Assembly: GCA_945871425.1 (NCBI GenBank)
Contig: CAMBVS010000025.1
Location: forward strand, 1 to 49,885
Source: Rhizobium sp. Q54
Lineage (GTDB): Bacteria; Pseudomonadota; Alphaproteobacteria; SHVZ01
Direction: 5' to 3'
DNA length: 49,885 nucleotides
Part shown: positions 31,280-38,767 of the stretch, piece after piece
Numbering within the stretch: position 1 is the stretch's first letter
How the letters are laid out: every line of letters begins with the position of its first letter
Translations under genes and position numbers: made by a program
The notes under the pieces: model-generated
Database searches by the model: none
What the model saw: only the letters and a program-made list of their open reading frames with translations
Told to the model about the DNA's origin: nothing

Positions 31280-32059
31280 TCAGCGCATCAGGTAGCTGTC
31301 CCAGGCGAGCGTGCCGCCGGTGACGCCGAAATCCAGATGCTCGATCTCGGTCGCTTCCGCCGCGGCGCCGAGCGCCACGAACAGCGGCAGGAAATGCTCG
31401 TCGGTCGGATGCGCCCTGGTGGCGTTCGGCGCCTGCCGGCGGTAGTCGAGCAGCGCCGGAAAATCGCGTTCGGCGATGCGGGCCTTGACCCAGTCGACGA
31501 ATGCCTTGGCCCAGGGGGCGATCTGGCCGTTCGCGGCGCGGCGGTCGATGTCGCGGAGATTGTGGGTGAACTGGCCCGAGCCCATGACCAGCACGCCTTC
31601 GTCGCGAAGCGGGGCCAGCGCCCGGCCGACCAGGAAGTGATGCGCCGGGTCCTGTTCCGGCTGGATCGAGAGCTGGGCCGTGGGCACGTCGGCGGCGGGG
31701 AACATCAGCTTCAGCGGCGACCAGGCGCCGTGGTCGAGACCGTAGGACAACGTGCCGGCCGGAAGCCCGGCCGCCCTCAGCAACCCGGCCGCGCGCTCGG
31801 CGAGGTCGGGCGCGCCCGCCGCCGGATAGCTCAGGCGGTAGAGCTCGTCGGGGAAGCCGTAGAAGTCGTGGATCGTCTCCGGTCTCTCGGCGTTGCCGAT
31901 CGCCGGGATGTTGGTGAGCCAGTGGGCGGAAGCGACCAGGATCGCCTTCGGCTTCGTCAGCGTCTTGCCGAGGCCGGCGATGGCCGTGCCCTGCGGACCC
32001 GGATCGATCAGGGTCATCGGCGAGCCATGGGAGACGAAGACGGTCGGCAGGCGGGACAT
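31280..32059 (-). CDS. Class III extradiol ring-cleavage dioxygenase, DODA/YgiD-like
   Basis: 259 residues from the ATG at 32059, which has CCGGAG upstream; a longer reading from 32083 is less likely. Metal ligands are expected in PTVFVSHGSPMTLID (His11) and ILVASAHWLTNIPA, with conserved GLDHGAWSPLKLMFP, VMGSGQFTHNLRDI and PTDEHFLPLFVALGAA. These are the blocks of 4,5-DOPA extradiol dioxygenase/YgiD proteins, Zn- or Fe-dependent enzymes that open catechol rings. Bacterial substrates are mostly untested. Single gene. Confidence 0.93.
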   Translation of the reverse strand: MSRLPTVFVSHGSPMTLIDPGPQGTAIAGLGKTLTKPKAILVASAHWLTNIPAIGNAERPETIHDFYGFPDELYRLSYPAAGAPDLAERAAGLLRAAGLPAGTLSYGLDHGAWSPLKLMFPAADVPTAQLSIQPEQDPAHHFLVGRALAPLRDEGVLVMGSGQFTHNLRDIDRRAANGQIAPWAKAFVDWVKARIAERDFPALLDYRRQAPNATRAHPTDEHFLPLFVALGAAAEATEIEHLDFGVTGGTLAWDSYLMR

Positions 32060-32184
32060 GAGAGACTCCGGTGTCGGGTCCATGAAATGTAGTCAAATCG
32101 GATACAATTTGAAGGACAGCGCGGCGAAGGGCGCACTTGGCGTGATCATCATTGGCGAGTAGGTCTAACGCGATCATGCGGACA

Positions 32185-32282
32185 CCCCCCACCCCAACCC
32201 TCCCCCACGCTTCGCGGGGGGAAGGAGCACGAGGCGCCTCTTCCTCCCTCCCCCGCTTGTGGGGGAGGGTTGGGGTGGGGGG
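32185..32282. repeat. Palindromic intergenic repeat with 24-bp perfect arms
   Basis: Perfect 24-bp inverted arms, 32185-32208 and 32259-32282, composed of C-runs and A-breaks (CCCCCCACCCCAACCC on one side). Each side also holds a smaller hairpin: CCCCCACGCTTCGCGGGGG on the left and CCCCCGCTTGTGGGGG on the right. It fills most of the 248-bp gap before hemC and ends 26 bp from its start codon. It is of the family of C-rich palindromes scattered between genes in alphaproteobacteria. Confidence 0.85.
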
Positions 32283-32307
32283 TCGTGCGCTCCGTCGCAG
32301 CTAGCCT

Positions 32308-33210
32308 ATGTCCTCTCTCCTTCGCCTCGGCACCCGCGGCAGCAAGCTCGCCCTCGTCCAGGCCCATGAGACCGCCGACCGGCTGGCCCGCGCCCATCCG
32401 GCGCTGGCCACGCCCGACGCGGTCGAGATCGTGCCGATCACCACCACCGGCGATTCCGTGCAGAACCGCTTGCTCTCCGAGATCGGCGGCAAGGGGCTCT
32501 TCACCAAGGAGATCGACGAGGCGCTGCTCGCCGGGCGCATCGACATCGCCGTCCATTCGATGAAGGACCTGCCGACGATGCTTCCCGCCGGCACCGTCAT
32601 CGGCGCGGTGCTGCCGCGCGAGGACCCGCGGGACGCGCTGATCGGGGCCGCACGCCTGGCCGGCCTGGCGCAGGGTGCCACGCTCGGCACCGCGTCGCTT
32701 CGGCGCGCCGCCCAGGCGAAGTCGCTGCGCCCGGACCTGGTGGTGGTGCCGCTCCGCGGCAATGTCGACACGCGGCTTCGCAAGATCGCCGCCGGCGAGG
32801 CCAAGGCGACGCTGCTCGCGGTCGCCGGCCTCAAGCGCCTCGGCATGCTGGACCAGGTCGGCGGCGCGCTCGAGCCCGAGGAGATGCTGCCCTCGGTCGC
32901 CCAGGGCGCCATCGCGGTCGCCTGCCGCGCCGGTGACGCCCGCGTGCTGGACTGGCTCGCCGCCCTCGACGATCGGCCGAGCCGGCTCAGGGTCACCGCC
33001 GAGCGTGCCATGCTGGAAGTGCTCGACGGCTCCTGCCGCACGCCGATCGCGGGCTTGGCCGAGATCGCCGGCGACACGCTCCGCCTTCGCGGCCTGGTCG
33101 CCAGCGTCGACGGGCAGCGGGTCGATCGCGGCGAACGCAGCGGTCCCGCCGCCGAGGCCGAGGCGATCGGCCGCGACCTCGGCCGGACGCTGAAGGCGAT
33201 GCTGCCGTGA
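32308..33210 (+). CDS. hemC: Porphobilinogen deaminase (hydroxymethylbilane synthase)
   Basis: Polymerises four porphobilinogens to hydroxymethylbilane in heme synthesis. 300 residues. The catalytic Asp is in AVHSMKDLP (Asp87), substrate-binding arginines in TASLRRAAQ and VVPLRGNVDTRL, and the dipyrromethane cofactor Cys243 in LDGSCRTPIAG. Its stop overlaps the hemD start as GTGA. The promoter must lie within or next to the palindromic repeat upstream. Confidence 0.97.
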   Translation: MSSLLRLGTRGSKLALVQAHETADRLARAHPALATPDAVEIVPITTTGDSVQNRLLSEIGGKGLFTKEIDEALLAGRIDIAVHSMKDLPTMLPAGTVIGAVLPREDPRDALIGAARLAGLAQGATLGTASLRRAAQAKSLRPDLVVVPLRGNVDTRLRKIAAGEAKATLLAVAGLKRLGMLDQVGGALEPEEMLPSVAQGAIAVACRAGDARVLDWLAALDDRPSRLRVTAERAMLEVLDGSCRTPIAGLAEIAGDTLRLRGLVASVDGQRVDRGERSGPAAEAEAIGRDLGRTLKAMLP

Positions 33211-35078
33211 TCCGCGCGCTGGTCACCCGGCCGGCCGAGGATGCGGTGGAGATCGCGCGTGCGCTCGAGGCGCGCGGCATCTCCGTCCTGGTCGAGCCGT
33301 TGCTGACGATCCGGCCGAAGGAGGGCGCCGCCGTCGACCTCGCCGGCGTTCAGGCCTTGCTGTTCACCTCGGCCAACGGCGCCCGTGCCTTCGCCAGGCT
33401 GTCCCAGATCCGCGACCTCCCGGTCTTCGCCGTCGGCGACGGGACCGCGGAGACGTTGCGTGGCCTCGGCTTCGCCGATGTCGAGAGCGCCGGCGGCAAT
33501 GTCCAGGACCTCGAGCGGCTGGCCCGCATCCGGCTCGATCCGGCCAAGGGCAAGCTTCTGCACCCGGCCGGCACGTCGGTCGCAGGCGATCTCGCCGCAC
33601 GTCTCGCCGAGGCGGGATACCAGGTCGAGCGCGTCGCCCTCTACGACGCCGAGCCGGCGCCGGAGCTGAGCGAGCCGGCCAGGGCCGAGCTCGCCGCCGG
33701 TCGCATCGACTGGGTCCTGGTTTTCTCTCCCCGCACCGCCGCCGCCTTTGCTAGCGTGATCGAGCGCGCCGGCCTAAGAGAGGCGACGCGGAGGATGACG
33801 CTGGTGGCGCTCAGCGACGCTGCCGCCAAGGCGGCGTCGTTGCCATTCGCCCACATTGCCGTCGCCGCCGGGCCGACCCAGGCGGCGCTGCTCGCCGCCG
33901 TCGACGAGCTGATGCGCGACAAGGACCCGATGACCGAGACGACGCCCCCCGCCGATCAGCCGACCTCGTCCCGGCGGAACCAGGTGCTGCTGCTCGCCCT
34001 GGCCGTCGCCGTCGCCTTCGCCATGGTCGTGGCCTTCATCGGCTTCTCCCCGCGGCAGCCCGCGCCGAATGCCTCGGCGCCGATCGCATCGGCGCCATCG
34101 GCGCCTGTGGCGGCGCCGGCGACCTCCGCCTCTCTCGTGCAGCTGGCGCAGCGCCTCGACAGGCTGGATGCGGCGACGGCCACCCTGGTCCAGCGCCTGG
34201 ACGGGGCCGCGGCCGAGGCCGAGCGGACGGGCGCCAAGGCGACGGCCGCCGGCGACGCCGCGCAGGCGCGGTCGGCGGACGCGGCCCCGTCCCAGCCGAC
34301 CGATCTCGGGCCGGTCGAGAAGCGCCTGGCCGTGCTCGAGCAGACGCTCGCCGAACTCTCCCGCCGCCTGGCCGGCGGCGCTGCGATCGAGGCGAAGCTC
34401 GGCGCCATCGAGCAGTCGGTCGCCGATCTCGCCCGCCGTGCGGCCGCAAATGCCGAGATGGAGCCGCGGCTGGCCGCGGTCGAACGTTCGGCCGCCGACC
34501 TCATGAAACTCGCCGGCATCGTCGCCGACGCCGAGCGGCGCCTCGCCGAGGTCGAGCGCCTGACCCGGGCCGACCGGCGGCTGGATGCGGCGGCGCTGGC
34601 GGCCCTCAAGGTCGGCGACGCGCTGAATGCCGGTCGTCCCTACCGGGCCGAGCTGGCGCTTCTCGCGGGCGTGCCTGCGGTCGAGGCGGATGTGAAGATC
34701 CTGTCGCTGCGTGCCGAGTCCGGCGTGCCGACGCGGGCGGTTCTGGCCGAGCGGTTCCAGGCCGCGGCCGCGGCCGCCTCCCGTGCCGGCGCCCCCGGCG
34801 GCAGCCTCTGGGACCAGGCGATCGCCAAGCTGAAGGGGCTGGTGTCGATCCGCCGCCTCCGGCCCGGCGACGACGTCGACGGCCGCCTCGCCCGGGCCGA
34901 GCTGGCGCTCGACAACGGCGATCTCGCCGCCGCCGTCGCCGCCCTCGACGGCCTTCCGGAAGGGCCGGCCGCGGCGCTCGCCTCCTGGCGTGCCGATGCC
35001 GAGGCGAGGCTCGCGGCCGAGCGCGCGCTCGACCGGGCGATCCAGGCGCTCGCCGCCGGCCTCGCCCGCGCCGGCTGA
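33207..35078 (+). CDS. hemD: Fusion of uroporphyrinogen-III synthase (HemD) with a mitofilin-like membrane protein
   Basis: 623 residues with two parts. Residues 1-about 235 are HemD, which closes hydroxymethylbilane to uroporphyrinogen [68 protein letters not shown]. After a short linker (MTETTPPADQPTSSRRN) comes one membrane helix (VLLLALAVAVAFAMVVAFIG, about residues 257-276), an Ala/Pro-rich stretch, a long coiled coil (VEKRLAVLEQTLAELSRRLA) and a C-terminal helical domain. This is the pattern of alphaproteobacterial mitofilin/COG4223 proteins. In related genomes these are normally two adjacent genes. No stop codon separates them here; an internal ATG (MTETTPP) could still give a separate second product. 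Confidence 0.88.
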   Translation: MIRALVTRPAEDAVEIARALEARGISVLVEPLLTIRPKEGAAVDLAGVQALLFTSANGARAFARLSQIRDLPVFAVGDGTAETLRGLGFADVESAGGNVQDLERLARIRLDPAKGKLLHPAGTSVAGDLAARLAEAGYQVERVALYDAEPAPELSEPARAELAAGRIDWVLVFSPRTAAAFASVIERAGLREATRRMTLVALSDAAAKAASLPFAHIAVAAGPTQAALLAAVDELMRDKDPMTETTPPADQPTSSRRNQVLLLALAVAVAFAMVVAFIGFSPRQPAPNASAPIASAPSAPVAAPATSASLVQLAQRLDRLDAATATLVQRLDGAAAEAERTGAKATAAGDAAQARSADAAPSQPTDLGPVEKRLAVLEQTLAELSRRLAGGAAIEAKLGAIEQSVADLARRAAANAEMEPRLAAVERSAADLMKLAGIVADAERRLAEVERLTRADRRLDAAALAALKVGDALNAGRPYRAELALLAGVPAVEADVKILSLRAESGVPTRAVLAERFQAAAAAASRAGAPGGSLWDQAIAKLKGLVSIRRLRPGDDVDGRLARAELALDNGDLAAAVAALDGLPEGPAAALASWRADAEARLAAERALDRAIQALAAGLARAG

Positions 35079-35079
35079 T

Positions 35080-35353
35080 CTAGGAGCCTGTCTGAGTCAT
35101 GGCCATGGCCTCAACCATCGTCACAAGGGCTTGGGCTAGGAGAGCGTCGCGACGTGATGCTGGACGCATCACGAGCGGCGCTCGACAACGCCCAAGCCCT
35201 TGTGACGACGGCCCTCCGGGTTGCGAAGCGCGGGGCGATGGCGTTGTCGCGGGCGCTCGGCGATGCGTCCAGCAGCGCCGTCGCGCCCGCTTCGCGCCCT
35301 CGCAGCCGCGCTTCGCAATTGAGGCCGTGGCCATTGCTCAGACAGGCTCCTAG
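35080..35353. mobile_element. MITE-like palindromic element, 274 bp, flanked by CTAG
   Basis: Terminal inverted repeats of 35 bp (35080-35114 and 35319-35353) match at 32 of 35 positions and begin CTAGGAGCCTGTCTGAG. The ends read CTAG, compatible with the YTAR-type 4-bp target of IS5-group elements. Inside are a perfect 18-bp inverted pair (35119-35136 with 35190-35207) and a 13-bp pair (35221-35233 with 35306-35318). The two halves resemble each other in inverted orientation. No transposase is encoded. It fills the gap between the hemD fusion stop (35078) and the heparinase-family start (35364). Confidence 0.8.
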
Positions 35354-35363
35354 GGGCCTGGCG

Positions 35364-36953
35364 ATGGGCGAGGCCAGCGGGTTCAGGCGGCTCCTCTATC
35401 GCACGCCGATCTATCGCTGGACGATCTCGCCGCGGCGTCCGGTCGACGTGGCGACGCCGCTGGCCGCGCTCTGGCCCGGCGATGCCGCCCGCGGCCGGGC
35501 GCTGGTCGATGGCGAGCTTCTTCTCGGCGGCCGCGCCTTCACGCTTCCGGACACCGGCTGGGCCCCGGCGGAGGCGCCGGCGGGCTGGCGCGCGCAGCTC
35601 GACGGCTTCGACTGGCTCGCCGACCTCCGCGACCTCGGCGGCGACTTCGGCCGCAGGCGTGCCCGCGAGCTGGTCGGCCGCTGGCTCGACCGCTACCAGC
35701 GCTGGGACCCCATCGCCTGGCAGCCGGCGGCGACGGGGCGGCGCATCGCCTCCTGGCTCGGTCACTACGGCTTCTTCTGTGCCTCCGCCGACGACGACTT
35801 CCGCGACCGCGTGCTGGCCAGCCTCGGGACCCAGGCACGCCACCTGGCACGGGTGGTCGGCGATGCCCAGCCGGGATCGGCCCGCCTCGCCGCCGTCAAG
35901 GGCATGGCGCTGGCCGCCGTCGGACTCAGCGGACTCGACGCACTCCTCGCTCCCGCGCTCGCCCGCCTGGAGGCGGAGCTGTCCGAGCAGATCCTCATCG
36001 ACGGTGGCCACGCCTCCCGCAGCCCGTCTGTCCACCTGGCGGTGCTCCGCGACCTGATCGAGATCCGCCAGGCGCTCAGGCTCGCCCGCATCGCCCCGCC
36101 GCTGCCGCTGCTCCAGGCGATCGAGGCGATGTCGGCCATGCTGCGGTATCTCCGCCACGGCGACGGCGGCCTCGCCCTCTTCAACGGTTCGAACGAAGAG
36201 CCGGGCTCGCTCATCGATGCTGTCATCCACCAGTCGGAAAGCCGTTCGCGGCTCGCGGTCGGCGCGCCCGATTTCGGCATCGAGCGGCTCTATGCCGGGC
36301 GCACCACCATCTTCATCGACTGCGGCCACGGCCAGGCGACCGACGACCGGATTCATGCCGGTCCCTTGTCCTTCGAGCTCTCGGTCGGCCGCGAGCGGCT
36401 GATCGTCAACCTGGGCGGCGCCGGCTTCCTGCCGGGGGAGTGGTCGGATGCGCAGCGCGCGACCGCGGCGCATTCCACCCTCGCCATCGACGACACCAAC
36501 GCGATCCGCCTCGAAACCGGCGCCCCGCCCCCGGCGATCGAGCTCAAACGCGACGAGGCCGACGGCCAGGTCTGGCTGGAGGCGAGCCATGACGGCTATG
36601 TCGACCGGCTCGGCGCCAGCCACCGGAGGCGCCTCTACCTCTCGGCCGACGGCGAAGATCTGCGCGGCGAGGACCTGGTCACCGGCGCCGCCGGCAAGCC
36701 CTTCCAGCTGCGCTTCCACCTGCACCCGCGCGTCCAGGTGTCGCTCGCCCAGAACGCGGCGGCGGCGCTCCTCAGGCTGCCGTCGGGCAGCGGCTTCCGC
36801 CTCAGGGTCTCCGGCGGCCGCCTCGACCTCGGCGAGGCGGTCTATCTCGGCCGCGCCGGCGAGATGAAGCGGACACAGCACGTTCTCGTGACCGGGGTGC
36901 TCGACGGCCAGACGACGCTCAAATGGGCGCTGCGCCGGGAGGGCCGGCGCTAA
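35364..36953 (+). CDS. Heparinase II/III family protein
   Basis: 529 residues from the ATG at 35364, 10 bp after the MITE-like element. An N-terminal alpha-toroid (WLDRYQRWDPIAWQPAATGR, RIASWLGHYGFFCASADDDF, ILIDGGHASRSPSVHLAVLR) is followed by the C-terminal beta-sandwich of polysaccharide lyase-like proteins (RTTIFIDCGHGQATDDRIHA, FELSVGRERLIVNLGGAGF, HSTLAIDDTNAIRLETG). In alphaproteobacteria this gene usually lies near purH and rsmB; its substrate is unproven. No signal peptide is evident. Earlier in-frame starts fall inside the mobile element and are unlikely to be original. Confidence 0.9.
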   Translation: MGEASGFRRLLYRTPIYRWTISPRRPVDVATPLAALWPGDAARGRALVDGELLLGGRAFTLPDTGWAPAEAPAGWRAQLDGFDWLADLRDLGGDFGRRRARELVGRWLDRYQRWDPIAWQPAATGRRIASWLGHYGFFCASADDDFRDRVLASLGTQARHLARVVGDAQPGSARLAAVKGMALAAVGLSGLDALLAPALARLEAELSEQILIDGGHASRSPSVHLAVLRDLIEIRQALRLARIAPPLPLLQAIEAMSAMLRYLRHGDGGLALFNGSNEEPGSLIDAVIHQSESRSRLAVGAPDFGIERLYAGRTTIFIDCGHGQATDDRIHAGPLSFELSVGRERLIVNLGGAGFLPGEWSDAQRATAAHSTLAIDDTNAIRLETGAPPPAIELKRDEADGQVWLEASHDGYVDRLGASHRRRLYLSADGEDLRGEDLVTGAAGKPFQLRFHLHPRVQVSLAQNAAAALLRLPSGSGFRLRVSGGRLDLGEAVYLGRAGEMKRTQHVLVTGVLDGQTTLKWALRREGRR

Positions 36954-37017
36954 CTATTCGTAAAGATCTTCCATGGTGTAGTGCCACGGTCGCCAGCGCG
37001 ACGCCAGGGAGACGAGC

Positions 37018-37380
37018 ATGCACCAGCTGGAGCAGATGGGCGCGAACCGGCGCATGGACCCGCGGATCGAGCCGGGCAATGGCTGGATCGACATCGAGGG
37101 CCTGCGCTACGAGGTCTGCGACGTCAGCGTCTCCGGCATGCTCGTCCGGCCCTATGCCGGCGGCCACCGGATCGGCTCCGCATTCAGCTTCCGGCTCCAC
37201 CTCCGCGGCGCTGGCAACGCGGAGGTGGTGATCGACGGCGGCGCCGTGGTCGTGCGGATAACGCCGAGCGAGATGGCCGCCCAGTTCTTCCATCTCGATG
37301 CCGGGCAGTATCCGAAGTTCGACGACTATCTCGACCACCTCGCGGGTATCCGCCTTACCCCGGACGCGACGCCTCACTGA
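37018..37380 (+). CDS. PilZ-domain protein
   Basis: 120 residues with AGGGAGACGAGC before the ATG. The c-di-GMP-binding signature is present: arginines in NRRMDPR near the N-terminus and DVSVSGMLVRPY (the D/NxSxxG motif), followed by barrel strands (FSFRLHLRGAGNAEVVI, GAVVVRITPSEM) and FFHLDAGQYPKFDDYLDHL. It is a single-domain PilZ protein, probably a c-di-GMP receptor that binds a partner in motility or envelope regulation. Its 3' end overlaps the convergent RibD-like gene by 26 bp. Confidence 0.88.
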   Translation: MHQLEQMGANRRMDPRIEPGNGWIDIEGLRYEVCDVSVSGMLVRPYAGGHRIGSAFSFRLHLRGAGNAEVVIDGGAVVVRITPSEMAAQFFHLDAGQYPKFDDYLDHLAGIRLTPDATPH

Positions 37381-37942
37381 TCCGTCCGTAGGTCCGCTCC
37401 ACCGTCCCGGTCGCGTTCAGCACCTCGTCCGGCCCGACCTGTGTCATCCCGTGGCGTTCGAGGTGCGCGGCGAGGCCGAGCCAGGCGACGCCGGTGAACA
37501 TCGGCAGGCCCTCGCCGAACCGAATCAGCTCGATCGACAGCCTGATCTCGTCGATCCGACCGATCTCCAGCAGATAGTCGTGGACGCGCGTGCCGCCGAG
37601 AACGGCGACGAGCCCCTCGACTTTCGCCGTCTCCAGCGCCTCGTCGAAGGTAGCCCCCGCCGGATTGAAGCCTAGGTGCTTCTCGGTGAGCCAGGCGACG
37701 CCCTTGACGCTGCTGGTGAAGACGATGCGCTTGCGCTCGGGCCGGGGCGCGGTCTCGTCGGTGACCCGACCGAGAACCGACCAGGTGACCCTGGCCATGG
37801 TCGCGCGGAATCGCTCCTGCTCCTCCGGGCTCGCCCAGGCCCAGGGCGGATCGCCCTGGTGACGGGCGATGAAGCCGTCCGCTGAGACGACCGCCAGCAG
37901 CAGGAATTCCGCCGTCACCGTCACGCCCCTTGATCTGATCAC
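37355..37942 (-). CDS. RibD C-terminal/dihydrofolate reductase-like protein
   Basis: 195 residues from GTG 37942; GTG codons at 37924 and 37918 are alternative starts. The RibD_C/DHFR-like fold is shown by LAVVSADGFIAR near the start, TWSVLGRVTDE, RKRIVFTSSVKGVAWL, LVAVLGGTRVHDYLLEIGRI and DEIRLSIELIRFGEGLPMF. These are NADPH-dependent reductases; the riboflavin deaminase part of RibD is absent, so this is a stand-alone reductase of unknown substrate. Divergent from lutA with 52 bp between them. Confidence 0.85.
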   Translation of the reverse strand: MIRSRGVTVTAEFLLLAVVSADGFIARHQGDPPWAWASPEEQERFRATMARVTWSVLGRVTDETAPRPERKRIVFTSSVKGVAWLTEKHLGFNPAGATFDEALETAKVEGLVAVLGGTRVHDYLLEIGRIDEIRLSIELIRFGEGLPMFTGVAWLGLAAHLERHGMTQVGPDEVLNATGTVERTYGRISEASRPG

Positions 37943-37994
37943 AGGCCGGCGCCCATTGTAGCTCTCCTGCCTTCATCCGGACGACGCGTAAACC

Positions 37995-38762
37995 ATGCCC
38001 GCTGCCTCTCCCCGCGTCGGCCTCTTCGTCACCTGCCTCGTCGACCTGATGCGCCCCTCGGTCGGCTTCGCCGCGGTCAAGCTCCTGGAAAACGCGGGCT
38101 GCCGGGTCGAGGTTCCTGAAACCCAGACCTGCTGCGGCCAGCCCGCTTTCAACTCCGGCGACCGCAAGGATGCCCGCGACGTCGCCCGGGGCGTGATCGC
38201 CGCTTTCCAGGGATTCGACTATGTCGTCGTTCCCTCCGGAAGCTGCGCCGGGATGATCCACGAGCACTATCCGGCCCTGTTCGCGAACGAACCGGAGACG
38301 CTGGCCAAGGCCCAGGATCTCGCCAGGCGTACCCATGAGCTCGTCTCCTTCCTGGTCGACGTGCTCGGGGTCGGGCAGGTGGACGCCGCCTATGACGGCG
38401 TCGCGACCTATCACGACTCCTGCTCGGGGCTCCGCGAGCTCAAGGTCAAGGCGCAGCCGCGCCGGCTCCTGGCGTCGGTCAAGGGGCTCGGCCTGAAGGA
38501 GCTGCCGGGTGCCGAGATCTGCTGCGGCTTCGGCGGCACCTTCTGCGTCAAATACCCCGACATCTCCGAGCGCATGGCCGCCGACAAGGCCGACGACGTG
38601 ACCGCGACCGGCGCCGACACGCTGCTCGCCGGCGATCTCGGCTGCCTGATGAACATGGCCGGCAAGCTTCAGCGCCAGGGGTCACCCGTCCGCGTCCGCC
38701 ATGTCGCCGAGGTGCTGGCGGGAATGACCGATGCGCCGCCGATCGGCGAGCCGAAAGGCTGA
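37995..38762 (+). CDS. lutA: L-lactate utilization protein LutA (Fe-S, CCG-domain)
   Basis: One of three subunits that oxidise L-lactate to pyruvate. 255 residues with two cysteine-rich CCG domains: VGLFVTCLVDLMRPSVGFAA, VPETQTCCGQPAFNSG and YHDSCSGLRELKVKAQPR, EICCGFGGTFCVKYPDISE. These bind Fe-S clusters as in the heterodisulfide reductase B fold. It is followed after 5 bp by lutB and leads the lutABC set. The divergent 52-bp gap to the RibD-like gene holds the promoter; no lutR lies next to it. Confidence 0.93.
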   Translation: MPAASPRVGLFVTCLVDLMRPSVGFAAVKLLENAGCRVEVPETQTCCGQPAFNSGDRKDARDVARGVIAAFQGFDYVVVPSGSCAGMIHEHYPALFANEPETLAKAQDLARRTHELVSFLVDVLGVGQVDAAYDGVATYHDSCSGLRELKVKAQPRRLLASVKGLGLKELPGAEICCGFGGTFCVKYPDISERMAADKADDVTATGADTLLAGDLGCLMNMAGKLQRQGSPVRVRHVAEVLAGMTDAPPIGEPKG

Positions 38763-38767
38763 CGCCG

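Noticed and set aside
35080..35353. Two open frames of 84 codons on opposite strands with mirrored ends
   Set aside because: They are a by-product of the inverted-repeat structure of the MITE-like element; the similar ends on both strands come from the terminal repeats, not from two genes.
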